Shown here: positions 42,680 through 51,687 of the stretch, piece after piece | Numbering within the stretch: position 1 is the stretch's first letter | Layout of the letters: every line of letters begins with the position of its first letter | From: Dyadobacter sp. MSC1_007 | Lineage (GTDB): Bacteria; Bacteroidota; Bacteroidia; Cytophagales; Spirosomataceae | DNA length: 64,000 nt | Direction of reading: 5' to 3' | Assembly: GCF_023667495.1 (NCBI RefSeq) | Contig: NZ_JAMOZL010000003.1 | Location: forward strand, 558,001 to 622,000 | Made by a program: the position numbers and the translations under genes | The notes under the pieces: generated by a model | Seen by the model: only the letters and a program-made list of their open reading frames with translations | Told to the model about the DNA's origin: nothing | Databases searched by the model: none

Positions 42680-45600
42680 CTAGTGCAGCAAGGCTTCTTC
42701 TTCTCGCGGCACGACGGGAGGAGGTGTTTTTTTTGCCCGTGCTAGACTCGCGAAAATCACATACAATCCAGGTATGATAATCACTCCGAAAATAGTACCG
42801 ATTAGCATACCTCCGGCGGCTGCTGCTCCGATCGACCGGTTGCCGATCGCTCCGGCGCCGGATGCCATTACCAATGGAATAAGCCCTGCGACAAATGCGA
42901 AAGAGGTCATCAGGATAGGCCGTAGACGTTCTGTTGCTCCTTCCAATACAGCCTCGATCACCGTGCGGCCTTCTTTTTGCCTGATGATCGCGTATTCTAC
43001 GATCAGGATGGCATTTTTACCTAAAAGACCTATGAGCATGACGAGCGAGACCTGTGCATAAATGTTATTTTCGAGTCCCATGAGTTTCAGGGCCAGGAAT
43101 GCACCGAACACGCCGGTCGGCAATGAGAGTATGACCGGCAGAGGCAACAGAAAGCTCTCATATTGAGCCGCGAGCAGCAGGTACACGAAGATCAGGCATA
43201 TACCAAAAATGAAAATCGCCTGGTTCCCTGAAAGGATCTCCTCGCGCGTCATACCCGACCAGTCATAGGTAAAACCTTTCGGCAGGTTCTTGGCGGCTAC
43301 GCGTTCAACAGCCTTAATGGCGTCCCCACTGCTGTAACCCGGCGCAGCATCGCCATTGATCATGGCCGAAGTGTACATATTATAGCGCGTCAGCAATTCG
43401 GGGCCATACACTCTTTCAAGACGAATGAAGGTCGAGAACGGTACCATTTCACCCCGGTTATTTTTGACATAGAGTTTCAGGATGTCCTCTGGATTTTTAC
43501 GATAGCTCGCATCGGCCTGCACCATTACCTTGTACATCTGCCCGAACCGAATGAAATTGGAAGCATAATAGCTGCCGATCATCGTCTGGAGCGTACTCAT
43601 AGCAACGTCGATGGAAACTCCTTTTTTTGCCGCAATATCAGAATCGACATGGATCATATATTGCGGAAAGCTTGCGTCGAAACTGCTAAATGCGGCGGAG
43701 ATTTCCGGTGTGGCAATAAGGTCTTTTACAAACTGGTTGGTCACCTCGGCGGTTTTTTGCAAATCCTCGTTACCCGATCGGTCCTGCACACGGAGCTCAA
43801 AACCGCTGGAATTACCAAATCCCGGCACGGTAGGAGGAGGGAAAAACTGGATTTCCGCATCGGTAATGTGCTTGGTTTTCGCTTCCATTTCCCTGATAAT
43901 GTCCTGAACCGACGCTTTACGCTGATCCCAGGGTTTCAGGTTGATCATCGCCATACCGTAAGAAGAACCCGCAGATTCGGTCAGCAAGCTATAACCTGAG
44001 AGTGACGAAACCGACTCAACCGGTTCCAGGCTTTCGGCTACCTTTTGAATTTCATCCAAAACGGCTTCCGTTCTTTCAACGGTCGCGGCCACGGGAGTTG
44101 TTACGTTTACATTGATCACACCCTGATCCTCCGTTGGGATAAAACCGCTCGGGAGAACGGTATTAATGCCAAAAGTCGCGACGCAAAAGAACACTAGCAA
44201 TCCGATCGTAATCATTCTTCGGTTTACGATCGCTGCAAGGAGTTTCCTATAACCGCTTTGCACACCGTCGTAACCATGGTTGAAACCTCTGAAAAACCTA
44301 GTAAGCAGGTTGTTTTTAACAGGTTGTCCGTGCGTGTTTTTCAGCATTAATGCGCACAATGCAGGTGTGAGCGTGAGCGCATTGATACCCGAGATCACAA
44401 TCGAAATAGCGAGGGTGATGGAGAATTGCCGGTAAAAAATCCCGACCGGACCCGACATGAATGCCACAGGGACAAATACCGCCGACATGACCAGCGTAAT
44501 TGCGATGATCGCCCCGCTCATTTCCTTCATCGATTCCATTGTGGCTTCCTTCGCGTCGAGGTGTTTTTCGGCCATCTTGGCGTGCACCGCCTCGACGACC
44601 ACAATGGCATTGTCGACGACTATACCGATGGCTAATACCAACGCGAAAAGTGTCAGCAGGTTAATGGAAAACCCGAATAGTTGCATGAATGCAAATGTAC
44701 CTATAAGCGCAACCGGCACTGCCAGAGCTGGAATGAGCGTCGAGCGGAAATCTTGCAAAAACAAATACACGATTAAAATCACGAGTATGAATGCTTCGAT
44801 CAGCGTTCGGATTACCTCGTGAATGGAGGCGTCGAGGAAGCGTGAGACGTCATAGGAAACGAAATAATCCATGCCGGGAGGGAAAGTAGTCTTTTTCAGT
44901 TCGGCTACTTTGTCTTTAATGTTCTGGATTACCTCCTGCGCATTGGAGCCCGGCCGCTGTTTGATCATAATGGAAGCAGAAGGCCGTCCGTTCGACTTCG
45001 AGGCCATATCATATTCCAGTGTCCCGAATTCGATCTTGGCTACATCTTTCAGTTTTAAAATCGAACCATCCGGATTCGATCTAAGCACAATATTCTCATA
45101 TTGAGCTGGTTCAAAAAGTTTGCCGGTGTATTTCAAAACATATTGCAGCACATTCTTTTCACGTCCCGAACTCACACCGGTTTTTCCTGGTGCGGCAACC
45201 ACATTTTGATCGCGGATCGCCTTGATAACTTCATCGGCGGAAACATTATAGCTGTTCATACGGTCGGGTTGCAGCCATACGCGCATGGAGTAATCTTTAC
45301 TACCCATAATCTGCGCGCGGCCAACACCGTCGATCCTTTTCAGCTCTTTAAGGATATTGATATCGGCGAAGTTGTAAACAAAGTCTTCTCCGGCAGCGCT
45401 GTCGGTGCTCATAATGTCGAGGTACATGAGCATGCTGTTCACCTCTTTTTCGGTGGTCACACCTGCTTTGATAACCTCTTCAGGAAGTTCATCAATCACC
45501 GTCTGGACGCGGTTCTGAACATTCACAGCAGCCAGGTCTGGATCGACACCGACATTGAAGGAAATATTGATCGTCGTCACACCGTCGTTGCCGGAGACGC

Positions 45601-45838
45601 TGGTCATGTAAGTCATACCAGGCACCCCGTTTATCGCTTTTTCAAGCGGTACGGCCACGGCGTCCACACAAACCTCAGCATTAGCACCGGTGTAAGTCGC
45701 CGTAACTACAACTGAGGGAGGTACGATATCAGGAAACTGAGAAACAGGCAATTCGACCACCGCCAGTATGCCTAGCAGGGTAATAAATATGGAGATAACC
45801 AGTGAGAGCACTGGCCGCTCAATGAATTTTTGAAACAT
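42680..45838 (-). CDS. RND multidrug efflux pump, inner-membrane permease (HAE-1 family)
   Basis: A 1052-aa AcrB-like proton antiporter with twelve transmembrane helices and two large periplasmic loops. It starts MFQKFIERPVLSLVISIFIT. Typical motifs are ELPVSQFPDIVPPSVVVTAT, SVSGNDGVTTINISF, LGKNAILIVEYA (helix 10 Lys) and PILMTSFAFVAGLIPLVMA. In helix 4 the proton-relay motif reads GIVVDNAIVVVE, that is Asp-Asn where AcrB has Asp-Asp (407/408). Expected to pump drugs, bile-like amphiphiles or dyes from the periplasm out through the OprM-like channel. It lies 29 nt after the adaptor gene. Confidence 0.96.
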   Translation of the reverse strand: MFQKFIERPVLSLVISIFITLLGILAVVELPVSQFPDIVPPSVVVTATYTGANAEVCVDAVAVPLEKAINGVPGMTYMTSVSGNDGVTTINISFNVGVDPDLAAVNVQNRVQTVIDELPEEVIKAGVTTEKEVNSMLMYLDIMSTDSAAGEDFVYNFADINILKELKRIDGVGRAQIMGSKDYSMRVWLQPDRMNSYNVSADEVIKAIRDQNVVAAPGKTGVSSGREKNVLQYVLKYTGKLFEPAQYENIVLRSNPDGSILKLKDVAKIEFGTLEYDMASKSNGRPSASIMIKQRPGSNAQEVIQNIKDKVAELKKTTFPPGMDYFVSYDVSRFLDASIHEVIRTLIEAFILVILIVYLFLQDFRSTLIPALAVPVALIGTFAFMQLFGFSINLLTLFALVLAIGIVVDNAIVVVEAVHAKMAEKHLDAKEATMESMKEMSGAIIAITLVMSAVFVPVAFMSGPVGIFYRQFSITLAISIVISGINALTLTPALCALMLKNTHGQPVKNNLLTRFFRGFNHGYDGVQSGYRKLLAAIVNRRMITIGLLVFFCVATFGINTVLPSGFIPTEDQGVINVNVTTPVAATVERTEAVLDEIQKVAESLEPVESVSSLSGYSLLTESAGSSYGMAMINLKPWDQRKASVQDIIREMEAKTKHITDAEIQFFPPPTVPGFGNSSGFELRVQDRSGNEDLQKTAEVTNQFVKDLIATPEISAAFSSFDASFPQYMIHVDSDIAAKKGVSIDVAMSTLQTMIGSYYASNFIRFGQMYKVMVQADASYRKNPEDILKLYVKNNRGEMVPFSTFIRLERVYGPELLTRYNMYTSAMINGDAAPGYSSGDAIKAVERVAAKNLPKGFTYDWSGMTREEILSGNQAIFIFGICLIFVYLLLAAQYESFLLPLPVILSLPTGVFGAFLALKLMGLENNIYAQVSLVMLIGLLGKNAILIVEYAIIRQKEGRTVIEAVLEGATERLRPILMTSFAFVAGLIPLVMASGAGAIGNRSIGAAAAGGMLIGTIFGVIIIPGLYVIFASLARAKKTPPPVVPREEEALLH

Positions 45839-45867
45839 GATCTACTATTCAGGTGGAAGAAGGATTG

Positions 45868-47019
45868 CTACCGCGCGGTAAGTGCTATTTTTTCGGTCAA
45901 CACATCTGCTGTGTCGAGGTCAACGGTCTTTGGGTTGATCGTTGCACCGTCGCGCAAAGCCTGAAGGCCCTCGTAAACAATCGTTTCTCCTGATTGCAAG
46001 CCAGATTTCACAACATAGAAAGTAGATAACCGGGATTGTGGTACGAAGCTGCGCGTTTTGATCTTGTTGTCTTTTCCCAGAACATATACGAAGTTCTTAT
46101 CCTGGATTTCGAATGCGGCCTTTTGTGGGATCAGGATCGCATTGTCGACGGTATTGGTCAGCCGTATGGTCCCGGTAGAGCCGTGTTTCAGCAATTTTTC
46201 AGGGTTGGAGAAGCGCGCGCGGAATGCAATGGATCCGGTGCCTTCGTCGAACGCACCTTCCATCGTTTCGATAATGCCTTTATGTTTGAAGAAGGAGCCG
46301 TCTGCCAGTTCCAATTCCACCACGGCTTGTTTGGTATCTGCTTTTCCCCGTGCTTTCACATATTCCAGATATTCATTTTCGGATACATTGAAGTAGGCGT
46401 AGACGTTTTTGGTATCCGACAATGTGGTCAATAATGTGCCTTCATCGATCAGACTGCCCATTTTGTGCGGTAACCGGTCGATTACGCCATCAAAAGGCGC
46501 TTTGATCACCGTATGGGCAAGCAGGATGGCCGCGTTGGATTTTTCTGACTTCGCTTCCTCGATTTTGGCATTGACAGCCGCCAGTTTCGCTTCTGCCACA
46601 TCTACTTCTGTTTTGGAGATAACATTTTTCTCAACCAGCAGTTTAACCCTTTTCAATTCCAGTTCTGCACCTTTTGCCTCAGCGATCGCGCTTTGCAGGT
46701 TCGCTTTCGCTTTTGCGAGCTGCGCCTCGTATTCTTCATTATTAATACGGAACAAAGTCTGACCTTTCTTGACCTCTTTACCTTCATCTACATAAACTTC
46801 TTCCAGATATCCTTTGACACGGGCGTATATTTCTACATTGCGGATTGCATGGATGTCGCCGACGTATTCACGGTGCAATTCAGTTTTTTGCGGCCTCAAT
46901 TCCGTTACCGGGATGGTCGGGATGGTGTCTTTTAAGTCAGAAACGGTTTCACTTTTCGAGGCACAGCCATAAGCAAAGATGCTTACGAGCATAAGGAATG
47001 GCCATTTTAGGTTTTTCAT
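45868..47019 (-). CDS. RND efflux periplasmic adaptor (membrane fusion protein)
   Basis: A 383-aa lipoprotein-type adaptor. The start is taken at ATG 47019 (MKNLKWPFLMLVSIFAYGC), giving a lipobox ending YGC; longer starts are less likely. Lipoyl/hairpin features are YARVKGYLEEVYVDEGKEVK, GQTLFRINNEEYEAQLAKAK, a coiled-coil hairpin (residues about 95-165), KAPFDGVIDRLPHKMGSLID and a C-terminal beta-barrel (TVDNAILIPQKAAFEIQDKN). It bridges the pump and the outer-membrane channel. Gene order is adaptor, pump, channel, as in typical RND operons. Confidence 0.95.
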   Translation of the reverse strand: MKNLKWPFLMLVSIFAYGCASKSETVSDLKDTIPTIPVTELRPQKTELHREYVGDIHAIRNVEIYARVKGYLEEVYVDEGKEVKKGQTLFRINNEEYEAQLAKAKANLQSAIAEAKGAELELKRVKLLVEKNVISKTEVDVAEAKLAAVNAKIEEAKSEKSNAAILLAHTVIKAPFDGVIDRLPHKMGSLIDEGTLLTTLSDTKNVYAYFNVSENEYLEYVKARGKADTKQAVVELELADGSFFKHKGIIETMEGAFDEGTGSIAFRARFSNPEKLLKHGSTGTIRLTNTVDNAILIPQKAAFEIQDKNFVYVLGKDNKIKTRSFVPQSRLSTFYVVKSGLQSGETIVYEGLQALRDGATINPKTVDLDTADVLTEKIALTAR

Positions 47020-47204
47020 GATGCGTTTGTATAAATTGGGTGACAAATTGATGGATTAGGAATAGCCTTTGCACTGCGCAGCGATGCCGGCAGGGAATGG
47101 AAACAGCATTTGGCGGGAAGGATTCGGATATGCACGCGGAGCGGCATAGCGAAACGATCCGTCAGCTATGGAATACGGGATTTAAAGAACGCTTGCGGCG
47201 AAGT

Positions 47205-47624
47205 TCAAAAGGGGCAAAGACGATGGAGAAAGCTGTAATAATCGGGCAGCGTAGTCTCGCCTTTACTAGTGAAAAGAAGTTGGACGGATTCCCTGATAAC
47301 TTTCGGGACCCGGGTAATTTCGTATTGGGGAGCTACCTCTGAAACCAGGGTAAGAAACCGGTAGGTAGAGTGACGATGGCGGAGGAGGTTGGACAGATTT
47401 TCCTTCCATTCAAAGTCGTGGGCCCTGACAATCGTTTGATTTTTAGGTATTGAATCATCAATCAACACCATGTCGCCGGAGGTCTCAGAAGTTTCGACCG
47501 CAAACGGCGAGAATGTGCTGGGGCCTATATCAATCTTGCACGCAACAGCCGCTTGCTGTGAAAACAGCATAGAAGCCAGGAACTGTGCGAGGCATAAAAA
47601 CAATACAAAAGTTCTTTTTGTCAT
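47205..47624 (-). CDS. Small exported hypothetical protein heading the RND operon
   Basis: A 139-aa protein with a signal peptide (MTKRTFVLFLCLAQFLASML, cleavage near FSQQA). The mature part has two Cys (VACKIDIGPS near the N-terminus, LHRLCPF at the end), a basic middle (NLLRHRHSTYRFLTLVSEVA) and no recognised domain. It lies 185 nt upstream of the adaptor ATG on the same strand, and a full Bacteroidota promoter is about 100 nt ahead of it, so it is probably the first gene of the efflux transcript. A disulfide-linked periplasmic accessory or sensor is possible, but this is only a guess. Confidence 0.6.
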   Translation of the reverse strand: MTKRTFVLFLCLAQFLASMLFSQQAAVACKIDIGPSTFSPFAVETSETSGDMVLIDDSIPKNQTIVRAHDFEWKENLSNLLRHRHSTYRFLTLVSEVAPQYEITRVPKVIRESVQLLFTSKGETTLPDYYSFLHRLCPF

Positions 47625-47728
47625 GATGCTGATTAAGATCAGTTCACTAAAAATTCATACTTTTTGTAATGAATTCAAGAATGATTGGAACTATTAGGAC
47701 GGAATTATAATACAACTTGGCAACAGGC

Positions 47729-47758
47729 CAAATATAACAATTCGAATGTATATTGCAA
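47729..47758 (-). promoter_or_regulatory. Promoter of the RND efflux operon, with upstream direct repeats
   Basis: The minus strand shows TTG (47756-47758), a 19-nt spacer and TATATTTG (47729-47736), a full Bacteroidota promoter pattern. Two copies of GTTAACG, 10 bp apart (47771-47777 and 47781-47787), lie just upstream of the -33, a helical-turn spacing typical of OmpR/PhoB-type activator sites. The 328-nt gap 47625-47952 contains nothing else I can identify. Confidence 0.65.
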
Positions 47759-47952
47759 ATTTTGAAGAATGTTAACGGATGTTAACGATGGCTTTTGCAA
47801 GAACTAGTTCGATCCTTAACGATTTTTCACCCTTATTTTTGACGTTAGAAAAGACGCACCGGTATCAGGATAATCCTGCCGGGTTTAAATGTTACTTTCT
47901 ATCTAAAAAATGTATATTTATCACGAAATGGCGTGTTGCGCGGGACAATGCA

Positions 47953-49008
47953 ATGAAACGGATGACCATAAAGCCTATTTACACCGAGCGTTTTGTCCTG
48001 ACCAAGATGACAGCCGGCGATGCCGATAAATATTTCAGGCTGAGTAACAATGCCAATGTCATGAAGTATGTGACAGGCTATTCACTAAACCGGGAAGAAT
48101 CAGACCGGATGTTGAGGAGTTTTTTGGAAGAACACGGAACTGACACTTACCTCGGCCGATACTTGATCGAGGACAGGCATTCCGGTGAATTAATAGGGGC
48201 TGCAAAGCTGGATAAGATCGGGACGGCCGTCGAAATTGGTTACAGGATAATGGAAGAGTTTTGGGGAAAAGGTGTCGCGACAGAAATTGCCGTGGGACTG
48301 ATCCGGTTTTCACAAAGCGTTCTGAAGGCAGAAGATGTGATCGCATTTGTCAATATTCATAATACAGCATCCATCCGTGTCCTCGAAAAGGCGGGGATGG
48401 TTAATACCGAAACCATTGAAGATCTTGATGAAGTCAAGTACAAGTTCAATTATTCACCTAAAAACAATCCCTCAATGAAAAGAATATTCTACGTTTTCAT
48501 GAGTGTCATCGCACTCATGCTTATTGCTGCATTCGTGATGCCGAAAGATTATGCAGTTGAAAAAGAGATCGTCATCAACAAACCCAAGGCAGAAGTATTT
48601 GAATACCTGAAATCCTTGAAAAAACAGAACGACTGGAGTGTGTGGGGAAGAAAGGACCCCAAGATGAAGAAAGACTTTTCCGGCACTGACGGAACGGTAG
48701 GATTCGTTTCCATGTGGGAAGGTAACGACGATGTCGGCAAGGGAGAACAGGAAATTACAAAAATCGATGAAGGCCATAGGATAGACACGCAACTTCGATT
48801 TATAAAACCATTCGAAAGTACCAGCGATGCATACATGGAAACCGAAGCCATCGATTCTACATCTACTACCGTGAAGTGGGGTTTTACAGGCAAAATGCCC
48901 ATACCAATGAATTTAATGCTTCCTTTTATGAACATGGAAGAGTCAATTGGTAAAGATTTCAAGGACGGACTGAAGAATCTAAAAGGAATACTGGAAAATA
49001 GCAAATGA
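47953..49008 (+). CDS. Fused GNAT acetyltransferase and membrane-anchored SRPBCC protein
   Basis: A 351-aa protein made of two normally separate families. The start is taken at ATG 47953 (MKRMTIKPIYTERFVLTKMT), the usual RimJ/RimL-type N-terminus; the frame is open to 47779. Residues about 5-165 are a GNAT domain (LIGAAKLDKIGTAVEIGYRI, EEFWGKGVATEIAVGLIRFS, HNTASIRVLEKAGM). From about residue 176 (MKRIFYVFMSVIALMLIAAF) a transmembrane helix begins, followed by an SRPBCC/polyketide-cyclase-like domain (EKEIVINKPKAEVFEYLKSL, WSVWGRKDPKMKKDFSGTDG, GFTGKMPIPMNLMLPFMNME). No stop separates them. It overlaps the next gene by 4 nt (ATGA). Substrates unknown. Confidence 0.85.
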   Translation: MKRMTIKPIYTERFVLTKMTAGDADKYFRLSNNANVMKYVTGYSLNREESDRMLRSFLEEHGTDTYLGRYLIEDRHSGELIGAAKLDKIGTAVEIGYRIMEEFWGKGVATEIAVGLIRFSQSVLKAEDVIAFVNIHNTASIRVLEKAGMVNTETIEDLDEVKYKFNYSPKNNPSMKRIFYVFMSVIALMLIAAFVMPKDYAVEKEIVINKPKAEVFEYLKSLKKQNDWSVWGRKDPKMKKDFSGTDGTVGFVSMWEGNDDVGKGEQEITKIDEGHRIDTQLRFIKPFESTSDAYMETEAIDSTSTTVKWGFTGKMPIPMNLMLPFMNMEESIGKDFKDGLKNLKGILENSK

Positions 49009-49622
49009 ACCATACCGATCCCCGTATAGACGCTTACATTGTAAAGTCGGCAAATTTCGCGGTGCCCATTCTGGAATATCTAAGGTCTGTCGTCCACATG
49101 GCCTGCCCCGAGGTGAAGGAAACCATGAAATGGAGCTTCCCTCATTTTGAGTACAAGAAAAGCATACTTTGCAGCATGGCGTCGTTCAAGCAGCATTGTG
49201 CATTCGGGTTCTGGCTGGGTTCGCAGCTTACAGATCCGGACAATTTACTTGCATCGGGGAGTGAAAAAACATCGATGGGACAGCTCGGAAGGATTACCAG
49301 CCTCGAAGATCTGCCGGACGAAGAACGCCTAACCGGTTTTATCCGCGAGGCCATGCAGCTTATCGACAGCGGGGTGAAGCAGAAAAAAGAAGAAAAGTCG
49401 AAAACTGTCAGAGAGCTGGTAGTGCCTGAATATTTTCTGGAAGCGCTGAAAGAAAACAAGGATGCATTGGAGACGTTCACCAATTTCAGTTACAGCCAGA
49501 AAAAGGACTACGTAGATTGGATTGTCGAAGCCAAAACCGAGGACACACGAGAGAGACGTATGGCGACGTCCGTCGAATGGCTGTCGGAGGGGAAAATCAG
49601 GCATTGGAAATACGCCCGGTAA
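49005..49622 (+). CDS. YdeI/OmpD-associated family protein with DUF1801 domain
   Basis: A 205-aa soluble protein. Residues about 15-125 resemble DUF1801 (frataxin-like fold; MACPEVKETMKWSFPHFEYK, SMASFKQHCAFGFWLG). Residues 140-205 are the bacteriocin-protection YdeI/OmdA C-terminal domain (VPEYFLEALKENKDALETFT, SYSQKKDYVDWIVEAKTEDT, EWLSEGKIRHWKY). Function is unclear; E. coli YdeI has been linked to polymyxin tolerance. The start codon overlaps the upstream stop (ATGA), implying translational coupling with the GNAT-SRPBCC gene. Confidence 0.92.
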   Translation: MNHTDPRIDAYIVKSANFAVPILEYLRSVVHMACPEVKETMKWSFPHFEYKKSILCSMASFKQHCAFGFWLGSQLTDPDNLLASGSEKTSMGQLGRITSLEDLPDEERLTGFIREAMQLIDSGVKQKKEEKSKTVRELVVPEYFLEALKENKDALETFTNFSYSQKKDYVDWIVEAKTEDTRERRMATSVEWLSEGKIRHWKYAR

Positions 49623-49626
49623 ACAA

Positions 49627-49661
49627 AAAGCTTTCCAGGCGCGAAACCTGGAAAGCTTTTG
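49627..49661. terminator. Bidirectional terminator between YdeI-like and HmuY genes
   Basis: Perfect 14-bp stem (AAAAGCTTTCCAGG with CCTGGAAAGCTTTT) and a 7-nt loop, 5 nt after the YdeI-like stop and 5 nt from the HmuY stop. It serves both convergent units. Confidence 0.9.
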
Positions 49662-49665
49662 TAAT

Positions 49666-50238
49666 TTAGAATTTGCCATCATCCCCAGCAATGGCATACC
49701 TGAAAGTGTAGTAGCTGGATTCTTCTGTGGGGACATCTTCCGGTGCCCCTTTATAATAACTGATAACCTCCAATTTGGCGAAATTCCCATTGGCTGTTTT
49801 GACCAGAATGGTCCTTCCCGGAATTGGCAGGATCGCATGAACGCCCATATCATATTTATACCACGAATTGCCGCTGCCACCCGGAATAGCAAAGCCGGCG
49901 TCGCCATCCGTTTTGAAGCCATCTTTCGGTGCCTCGGTGATAAGGTCGAAAGGCTTTTCAATGACCTGGGCACCACCGTCGCCCGGTCCGCTGTTGCCGC
50001 CATTGGTAGCAATAGTAGTTTTGCTGAATGCAATATCCCAGTTTTTCGTCTTGGCGTCCGCCGCCGGAATTTCCTTTCCGGTGGCGAGGCTAAAATAAAT
50101 GTAGGATTTTGTATTAGCATTCAAGTCCTTAATCACCACGATTTCAGGTTTGACGGCATTCGTATCACGGGTTTGAAGCGGCGATATCGTTGAACCGAAT
50201 ATGGTGCACACAGAGAATATAATCGATTTCAATAGCAT
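49666..50238 (-). CDS. HmuY-like protein (small, exported)
   Basis: A 190-aa protein of the HmuY type. The N-terminus MLLKSIIFSVCTIFGSTISP is a signal peptide. The mature part shows IKDLNANTKSYIYFSLATGK, NWDIAFSKTTIATNGGNSGP and FAKLEVISYYKGAPEDVP, the beta-sandwich pattern of HmuY haem-binding lipoproteins. It lacks an obvious lipobox, so it may be periplasmic or released. It is the third gene after the TonB receptor and the 464-aa HmuY protein (23-nt gap). HmuY proteins capture haem and deliver it to HmuR-type TonB receptors; haem as ligand here is inferred. Confidence 0.85.
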   Translation of the reverse strand: MLLKSIIFSVCTIFGSTISPLQTRDTNAVKPEIVVIKDLNANTKSYIYFSLATGKEIPAADAKTKNWDIAFSKTTIATNGGNSGPGDGGAQVIEKPFDLITEAPKDGFKTDGDAGFAIPGGSGNSWYKYDMGVHAILPIPGRTILVKTANGNFAKLEVISYYKGAPEDVPTEESSYYTFRYAIAGDDGKF

Positions 50239-50261
50239 TTGTTTCTGGTTGATTAGTGTTG

Positions 50262-51656
50262 TCAGGCTCCTTTTTTAACCAGCTTGTATTCCAGTTTCGG
50301 CTTGCCGCGTTCACCGCCATCGTTTGCGTGGAAGCTCACGAAGCGTAATTTGTAGACATTGCCGGCAGGATCTTTAATCAAATAAAAACGGTCAGTTTTG
50401 ACACCAACAGTACCGCCGGAGGTAACACGCCACTTCGAGCCAATAGCGTCGGCATCGGTGCTGAATGTGATCCCGGCGAGATTGCTTTCGGCGAAAGCAT
50501 CGAAAGTAACCGTGCTGGTAAGTACTTCGGCAGCTTCGACTTTGGCCTGCTTATTGGTAAATACCAGATCTGAGAATCCGTAGGGAATAAGTCCGTTGCC
50601 GAAATTGGTATAATACATGCGATAACCCCATTCAAGGTCCCAACGGTCTTTCGATGGCTCCACGTCAACGGTAGCGCCTTTTTCGAGAGAAAGATATTCA
50701 AAGTTGTAGGCCGCGTCTTTCGCGATATCCACTGTTTTGAAAGTCGTTTCATTTAGCTTGGCATATTGCACCGAATAGCCCGTTCCCTTGCGTAGAACGC
50801 GGATTTTGTACAGCTGGTCAGCCGGTAGCACCGTACCGCTTCCGCCTTTTCTATTCAATATATAAACCTTATTATCTGCATCCGTTGCAGAGACTTCTTT
50901 GATAACCGTTTTGGTAAGATCTCCTTTGGCGTCATCCACCAGGCCTAGTTTGCCAGTGCCTTGTCCGACAGCCAACGAATCAGGCACGAGGTCTTTGGCC
51001 GAAACCGCATTGATGTCAGATTTGTCGATCATTAATGCAGAAGCGCCGTTGCTGGCATTGATAATTACCCGAAAGTCGGCCGCTCCGTAAAATCCAAGGT
51101 CCCAGCTGTCTCGTAACACTGGCGTTTGCACATTGCTGCTGAGGTCGAGGAAGACGGAATTGGCCGCGCTGCTGCCAGGCTCGCTTCCGGCAATCCCGTT
51201 AAGTTGGATCGTATTGCCTTCGGAAATAATGGCTTTAAAACTCAATTTTAAGCCGGAATTCGTGCCTATTAGCGCAGGGGAGCCGACAGATGCGATTTTG
51301 AATGCAATACTTTCATCGCCATCCAGCAAAATACCTGCTTTTTTACTCACTTTGAATGAGACTGAAGACTGGCCGGCGGGTACCGACAATGCAATCGTAT
51401 TATTTGTTGCAGCCGGAGTAGTTGTGAAATCTGTGTCATAAGCCAGCTGGGAAGGCGTCAGCGTGACAGATACCGGCGTAGCGACGTCCACAGCCCGCGA
51501 TAATGCGACTTTGATCTGCGTTTCTTCGCCTTCAAAACCTTTTTCGGTGCTTTCGAAAGCGGCGAGGTTGTCGGGAAGAGGCGGTTCATCATCGTTACAA
51601 GCGTTGAAGCTTCCGAGAAATGCGATCAGTAACAGCGACTTGGCTATTTTCTTCAT
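50262..51656 (-). CDS. HmuY-like lipoprotein with N-terminal beta domain
   Basis: A 464-aa surface lipoprotein. The signal peptide ends at Cys20 and is followed by acidic residues (CNDDEPPLPD), like the lipoprotein export signal that sends Bacteroidota lipoproteins to the cell surface. Residues about 30-145 look like a Calx-beta or Ig-like domain (STEKGFEGEETQIKVALSRA). Two HmuY-like segments follow, each with a D-x-W-D-L core: LRDSWDLGFYGAADFRVIIN near 185 and SKDRWDLEWGYRMYYTNFGN near 340. It is 31 nt downstream of the TonB receptor and probably the haem/ligand-capturing partner of that receptor. Confidence 0.88.
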   Translation of the reverse strand: MKKIAKSLLLIAFLGSFNACNDDEPPLPDNLAAFESTEKGFEGEETQIKVALSRAVDVATPVSVTLTPSQLAYDTDFTTTPAATNNTIALSVPAGQSSVSFKVSKKAGILLDGDESIAFKIASVGSPALIGTNSGLKLSFKAIISEGNTIQLNGIAGSEPGSSAANSVFLDLSSNVQTPVLRDSWDLGFYGAADFRVIINASNGASALMIDKSDINAVSAKDLVPDSLAVGQGTGKLGLVDDAKGDLTKTVIKEVSATDADNKVYILNRKGGSGTVLPADQLYKIRVLRKGTGYSVQYAKLNETTFKTVDIAKDAAYNFEYLSLEKGATVDVEPSKDRWDLEWGYRMYYTNFGNGLIPYGFSDLVFTNKQAKVEAAEVLTSTVTFDAFAESNLAGITFSTDADAIGSKWRVTSGGTVGVKTDRFYLIKDPAGNVYKLRFVSFHANDGGERGKPKLEYKLVKKGA

Positions 51657-51687
51657 GTTAATTGTAGTTTATTGAAAGGGTATTTGA

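Noticed and set aside
45101-45715. 204-aa plus-strand ORF opposite the RND pump
   Set aside because: It is antisense to a highly conserved AcrB-like region; His/Phe-rich shadow translation.
47097-47342. 81-aa plus-strand ORF between the RND adaptor and the small secreted gene
   Set aside because: It overlaps the better supported minus-strand ORF with a signal peptide and lacks any motif.
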